Of a DNA stretch of 9,054 nucleotides, positions 5,719 to 9,054 are shown piece after piece. Position 1 is the stretch's first letter; each line of letters begins with the position of its first letter. The position numbers were made by a program, and so were the translations under genes. The stretch is from Novosphingobium sp. (GTDB taxonomy: Bacteria; Pseudomonadota; Alphaproteobacteria; Sphingomonadales; Sphingomonadaceae). A model generated the notes under the pieces. It made no database searches, was not told where the DNA came from, and was given only the letters and a program-made list of their open reading frames with translations. Location of the stretch: NCBI GenBank assembly GCA_027490345.1, contig JAIXYF010000088.1, positions 1-9,054 on the forward strand, given 5' to 3'.

Positions 5719-6063
5719 ATGGCGCGCGTTACCGTCGAAGATTGCGTCGACAAGATCCCCAACCGCTTCGATCTCGTGCTGCTCGCGGCAGAGCGCGCCC
5801 GCGCGATCTCTGGCGGTGCGGAACTGACCATCGACCGCGATCGTGACAAGAACCCGGTCGTCGCGCTTCGCGAAATCGCAGAGGCTACCGTGCGCCCCAC
5901 CGTGCTCAAGGAAAACCTGATCCAGTCGCTGCAGCGCGTGCTGCCCGACGACGACGATCAGGTCGACGAAATCGGCTCGCTTTCGCAGTCTGCCGAAGCG
6001 CTGCGCATCACGGCTGCCGCCCCGGTGCGCAACACCTCGCTCGGCGCCGATTACGACGGCTGA
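5719..6063 (+). CDS. rpoZ: DNA-directed RNA polymerase omega subunit
   Basis: This encodes 114 residues of the omega subunit, which binds the C-terminal part of beta-prime, assists RNA polymerase assembly and contributes to a (p)ppGpp site in proteobacteria. The N-terminal core is clear: MARVTVEDCVDKIPNRFDLVLLAAERARAI (residues 1-30), then a D-K-N-P-V-V-A-L-R-E-I-A segment around 44-55. The N-terminal M-A-R, known in E. coli as the omega part of ppGpp site 1, is intact. The acidic and alanine-rich C-terminal tail (about 75-114) is longer than in the 91-residue E. coli protein, as is usual in Alphaproteobacteria. The ATG at 5719 is preceded by GGAG (5709-5712) with 6-nt spacing. It lies 101 bp after dnaB with its own likely promoter and a hairpin behind it, so it may be a single-gene unit. 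Confidence 0.97.
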   Translation: MARVTVEDCVDKIPNRFDLVLLAAERARAISGGAELTIDRDRDKNPVVALREIAEATVRPTVLKENLIQSLQRVLPDDDDQVDEIGSLSQSAEALRITAAAPVRNTSLGADYDG

Positions 6064-6081
6064 CGGCCAGAGGTTCAACTG

Positions 6082-6105
6082 CCCCCTCCTTCAGTCAGGA
6101 GGGGG
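6082..6105 (+). terminator. Strong hairpin after rpoZ, possible terminator without a U-tract
   Basis: CCCCCTCCT (6082-6090) pairs perfectly with AGGAGGGGG (6097-6105) around a 6-nt loop. The 9-bp, mostly GC stem starts 18 bp after the rpoZ stop. It is followed by ATAAAGC rather than a T-run, so it may stop polymerase poorly and could instead protect the rpoZ mRNA 3' end. The position between rpoZ and the helicase gene fits a transcript boundary. Confidence 0.55.
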
Positions 6106-6160
6106 ATAAAGCCCGAAAGGCCGCTTGCACCGCACAGGCGGCATCGGCACACTCACTGGT

Positions 6161-8716
6161 ATGGCGAGCCCCTTGCCCGCACGTGCCCGTGATGACCGAC
6201 AGGATCGGTCGGTCAAAGCCGTGCTCGGCCCGACCAACACCGGCAAGACCCATCTCGCCATCGAACGGCTCTGCGCGCATTCCTCGGGCGCAATCGGCTT
6301 TCCGCTGCGGCTTCTGGCCCGCGAAGTCTATGACCGCGTCTGCAAGATCAAGGGCGAGAGCAATGTCGCGCTGATCACGGGCGAGGAACGGATCGAACCG
6401 CCCGGCGCCCGCTGGCACCTCTGCACGGTCGAGGCTATGCCCAGCAGGCCGGACCTCGCCTTCGTGGCGCTCGATGAAGCGCAGCTAGCCGCAGATCCCG
6501 AACGCGGCCACGTGTTTACCGACCGCCTGCTCCACACGCGCGGGCGTGAGGAAACGATGCTGCTCGGCTCTGCCACCATCGAGCCCATGGTCCGCGCGCT
6601 GGTGCCCGGTGTCGATATCGTCACCCGCCCGCGTTTTTCCACGCTGAGCCATGTCGGCGCTAAGAAGCTCAGCCGCATACCCCCACGCAGCGCCATCGTC
6701 GCGTTCTCGGCCGAACAGGTCTACGCCATGGCCGAAATGCTTCGCCGGTTTCGCGGCGGCGCGGCGGTCGTGATGGGCGCGCTCAGCCCGCAGACGCGCA
6801 ACGCCCAGGTCGCGATGTATCAGGCGGGCGAAGTCGATTACCTCGTGGCGACAGACGCCATCGGCATGGGCCTCAATCTCGATGTCAGCCATGTCGCCTT
6901 CGCCGGCCTGTCCAAATACGATGGCCGGCGCCATCGCCGCCTGACGACGGCAGAAATGGCGCAGATCGCCGGGCGCGCCGGGCGCCACCACAAGGACGGC
7001 ACATTCGGCACGCTGGCGGGCATGGGCGGCTACGCGGGCGATTCCGGCCCGGAATTTGCGGACGAGGAAGTCTATGCCATCGAAGAGCACCGCTTCCCCC
7101 CGCTCACCCGCCTGTTCTGGCGTGAGGCCGAGCCCCGGTTCGATTCGCTGGGTGCGCTGATCGAGGATCTGGAAAGCCCGCCGCCCCGGCCAGAGCTGTC
7201 GGCCGCGCCGCCTGCCATCGATCTGGCCGTGCTCAAGCGGCTGGCCGATGAACCCGATGTGGCCGGCACCGTCCGCGGCCGCGCCTCGGTCCAGCGGTTC
7301 TGGCAGGTCTGTTCGCTGCCCGATTTCCGCCAGCAGGGCGCGGAAACCCATTCCCGTTTCGTCGCCCGCCTGTGGCAGGATTTGCGCCGCGGCTATCTCG
7401 GCGCAGACTATGTCGCGCAGGCCATCGCCCAGCAGGACAATCCCTCCGGCGATATCGACACGCTGCAGGGCCGCATCGCCGCCGTGCGGTCGTGGGCCTA
7501 TATCACCCAGCGTCCCGATTGGGTTCTGGCCCGCGAGGAAATGGCAGCGCGTGCCCGCGCGGTCGAAACGCGGCTATCCGATGCGCTCCACGCGCGGCTG
7601 ACCGAACGCTTCGTCAACCGCCGCACCACCGTGCTGATGCGCAAGGCGGGCGGCGATGCGTCGCTGCTGCCGGTGCGGGTGAGCGAGGCAGGCGCGGTGC
7701 TGGTCGATGACGAACCCATCGGCCACCTCGAAGGCTTCCGTTTCGTGGTCGATCCGCTGGCGCGCGCCGCTGATCGCAAGTTGCTGCTCGCCGCCGCCGA
7801 ACGCCACTTGCCAGGGCTGCTTTCTGCCCGCGCCGATGCGCTGATCGCCGCCGCTGCCGAACCGCAGGGCCTGGCGCTGGAGCATGGCGCGCTGACGTGG
7901 AACGGCCTTGCCGTGGCGCGGCTGGAGCCGGGCAAATCCGTGCTCGAACCACGCCTCCGGCTCGACCCCGCGCTCGGCCTGCTGCCTGCCCGCCAACGCC
8001 CGCTGCTGAACGCCGCGCTTGAGGGCTGGCTTGCGCGCCGAATCGCTGCCGAACTTGGCCCGCTGGCCCGTCTGGCCGAAGCCGCACGCGCCGCCGAATC
8101 CGGCCCGGACCTGCGCGCGCTGCTGCTGCGCCTAGTCGGCGGCGGCGGCGTGCTGGCCCGCGAAGACGCCGGATTGGACCGCCTCGATTCGCGCCAGCGC
8201 GACATGCTGCGCCGTCTTGGCGTGCGCACCGGCGCGCTCGACGTGTTCCTGCCACCCATGGTGCGCGCCGCCCCGCTGGCGCTGTGGTGCAGCCTGGCCG
8301 CGCTGCGCGGCGAAGCGCCTGCCGCGCCGCCGGCGAACCTGCCGCCGGTCGTTACCACCAGAGCGCTGCCTGCCGGGTATCGCCGTGCCGGTGCGCAAGC
8401 GATCCGCGTCGACATGGCCGAGAAGCTGCTTCAGGCCGCGCACCGGCGGCGCATCGGCGCGGCCAGCAGGCGCTACACCCTCGATCCCGCGCTGGCGCGT
8501 TCGATGGGCCTTGCCACGGCAGGCTATGCAGCGCTGCTGCGCGCAGCAGGCTTCCGCGTCCATATGGCGCGCGCCCTTGCCGATGCCGCGCATGGCCCGC
8601 CCGCTCCGCCGCTGTGGGACTGGCGCCCGCCGCGCGCCGCGCCGGATCACCGCGCTGCCGCGCCCACGGCACCGCCCACGGGCGCGTTCGCCGCACTGGC
8701 GGAACTGATCCGCTGA
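6161..8716 (+). CDS. Suv3-like DEAQ-box RNA helicase (superfamily 2) with long C-terminal extension
   Basis: This encodes 851 residues. The helicase core fills about 18-290: Walker A GPTNTGKT (23-30), motif Ia FPLRLLARE (47-55), TGEE (73-76), motif II DEAQ (105-108), motif III GSAT (136-139), motif V ATDAIGMGLNLD (230-241) and motif VI QIAGRAGR (268-275). GPTNTGKT, DEAQ and the GMGLNLD/SKYDGR context match the Suv3 group, whose mitochondrial members unwind RNA with a degradosome nuclease. A bacterial role in RNA turnover or ribosome metabolism is inferred. Residues about 300-460 continue a helical Suv3-like region. The remainder to 851 is Ala/Leu/Arg-rich, with a GHLEGFRFVVDPLA segment (521-534) that recurs in alphaproteobacterial homologues and a proline-rich end (812-840). 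The ATG at 6161 is chosen over an in-frame TTG at 6125 because the helicase core begins about 20 residues later; neither start has a strong Shine-Dalgarno sequence. The stop shares one base with the next gene (TGATG), so the two are probably translationally coupled. Confidence 0.9.
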   Translation: MASPLPARARDDRQDRSVKAVLGPTNTGKTHLAIERLCAHSSGAIGFPLRLLAREVYDRVCKIKGESNVALITGEERIEPPGARWHLCTVEAMPSRPDLAFVALDEAQLAADPERGHVFTDRLLHTRGREETMLLGSATIEPMVRALVPGVDIVTRPRFSTLSHVGAKKLSRIPPRSAIVAFSAEQVYAMAEMLRRFRGGAAVVMGALSPQTRNAQVAMYQAGEVDYLVATDAIGMGLNLDVSHVAFAGLSKYDGRRHRRLTTAEMAQIAGRAGRHHKDGTFGTLAGMGGYAGDSGPEFADEEVYAIEEHRFPPLTRLFWREAEPRFDSLGALIEDLESPPPRPELSAAPPAIDLAVLKRLADEPDVAGTVRGRASVQRFWQVCSLPDFRQQGAETHSRFVARLWQDLRRGYLGADYVAQAIAQQDNPSGDIDTLQGRIAAVRSWAYITQRPDWVLAREEMAARARAVETRLSDALHARLTERFVNRRTTVLMRKAGGDASLLPVRVSEAGAVLVDDEPIGHLEGFRFVVDPLARAADRKLLLAAAERHLPGLLSARADALIAAAAEPQGLALEHGALTWNGLAVARLEPGKSVLEPRLRLDPALGLLPARQRPLLNAALEGWLARRIAAELGPLARLAEAARAAESGPDLRALLLRLVGGGGVLAREDAGLDRLDSRQRDMLRRLGVRTGALDVFLPPMVRAAPLALWCSLAALRGEAPAAPPANLPPVVTTRALPAGYRRAGAQAIRVDMAEKLLQAAHRRRIGAASRRYTLDPALARSMGLATAGYAALLRAAGFRVHMARALADAAHGPPAPPLWDWRPPRAAPDHRAAAPTAPPTGAFAALAELIR

Positions 8717-9042
8717 TGCCCGGCGAAGATTCGCTCCGCATCGATAAACTGCTGTGGTTCCTGCGTTTCTCCGCATCGCGCAGCCTGGCGCAGGATTGGG
8801 TGGCAGCAGGCCATATCCGCCTCAATGGACGCCGGATCGAGCGGGCCAGCGCGCTGGTGCGCTGCGGCGATGTGCTCGTCCTGCCGCTGCGCTCGGGGGT
8901 GAAAGTGATCGCGCTGGCCAGCCTCCCCCGGCGACGCGGTCCTCCCGAAGAAGCTAGGACTTGCTATGAGGTGCTTGACGCGGCGGGGGGCGGCCCTCTA
9001 GCAGATCAGGAAATCGAACCTGAGGGACTGCCACTGCCATGA
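8716..9042 (+). CDS. S4 domain RNA-binding protein, Hsp15-like
   Basis: This encodes 108 residues with an S4 RNA-binding domain at about 8-58: RIDKLLWFLRFSASRSLAQ (8-26), an AGHIRLNGRRI turn (31-41) and a GDVLVLP strand (51-57). The following L-P-R-R-R-G-P-P-E-E-A-R (70-81) and Y-E-V-L-D (84-88) resemble the Hsp15 (HslR) family, which in E. coli binds the 50S subunit carrying a blocked nascent chain. Whether this protein does the same is inferred. The acidic tail after residue 98 is not conserved in my memory. The ATG overlaps the helicase stop by one base, and its stop overlaps the next ATG by four, so it sits inside a coupled operon. I withhold hslR because the alphaproteobacterial homologues are usually only named S4 domain proteins. 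Confidence 0.9.
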   Translation: MPGEDSLRIDKLLWFLRFSASRSLAQDWVAAGHIRLNGRRIERASALVRCGDVLVLPLRSGVKVIALASLPRRRGPPEEARTCYEVLDAAGGGPLADQEIEPEGLPLP

Positions 9043-9054
9043 CTTATGTCGTTA
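9039..9054 (+). CDS. fdxA: Start of a probable ferredoxin FdxA (only five codons in window)
   Basis: An ATG at 9039 overlaps the S4 gene stop as ATGA, and the last bases of the window read M-T-Y-V-V. This is the usual N-terminus of the alphaproteobacterial 7Fe/8Fe ferredoxin FdxA (M-T-Y-V-V-T-D-x-C from memory), and I recall fdxA following the helicase and S4 genes in Sphingomonadales, often with a CarD-type regulator behind it. No cysteine cluster is inside the window, so the call rests on five residues and gene order alone. Confidence 0.5.

Noticed and set aside
7498..8415. Minus-strand reading frame of 305 residues opposite the helicase C-terminal part
   Set aside because: It is a Ser/Arg/Ala-rich low-complexity translation typical of a shadow frame. 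The helicase frame continues uninterrupted through the region.
1..9054. A novel defence, toxin-antitoxin or mobile system
   Set aside because: All sizeable genes fit conserved families, with no integrase, transposase, CRISPR repeat, target-site duplication or abrupt change in composition that I could see.

Overview
The window is high-GC DNA with the look of an alphaproteobacterial chromosome, most likely Sphingomonadales (Sphingomonas/Novosphingobium/Erythrobacter relatives). I infer this from the GC-rich codon use, the UPF0262 protein, the alphaproteobacterial insertions in DnaB, the Suv3-like helicase with an S4 protein and a probable FdxA behind it, and G/C-run hairpin repeats between genes. 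It is mostly a conserved core region. I see no IS element, phage gene, CRISPR array, tRNA or rRNA, and no convincing undescribed system.

Left part (1-3771): the 3' end of an uncharacterised plus-strand gene (1-300) converges with a five-gene minus-strand cluster. In transcription order the cluster is a UPF0262 protein (3771-3289), a membrane-anchored GH25-lysozyme-like protein (3292-2567), cytidine deaminase (2570-2118), dCTP deaminase dcd with a TTG start (2078-1524), and a saccharopine-dehydrogenase/enoyl-reductase-like oxidoreductase (1485-307). The first three genes are joined by ATGA stop/start overlaps and the last two follow after gaps of about 38 bp, so a single operon is likely. The two deaminases both feed the uridine/dUMP pool. 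The roles of the other three genes are unclear. The GH25-like protein appears to have lost catalytic acids.

Middle (3772-4093): a 322-bp divergent intergenic region holds two inverted copies of a GC-rich hairpin repeat and a near-consensus DnaA box (8 of 9 bases) upstream of dnaB.

Right part (4094-9054, all plus strand): replicative helicase dnaB (4094-5617) is followed by rpoZ (5719-6063), which has its own plausible promoter and a hairpin after it. Next comes a tightly packed cluster of a Suv3-like DEAQ-box RNA helicase (6161-8716), an Hsp15-like S4 RNA-binding protein (8716-9042, sharing one base with the helicase stop) and the first five codons of a probable ferredoxin FdxA (9039 to the window end, ATGA overlap). 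The helicase and the S4 protein suggest RNA or ribosome metabolism.
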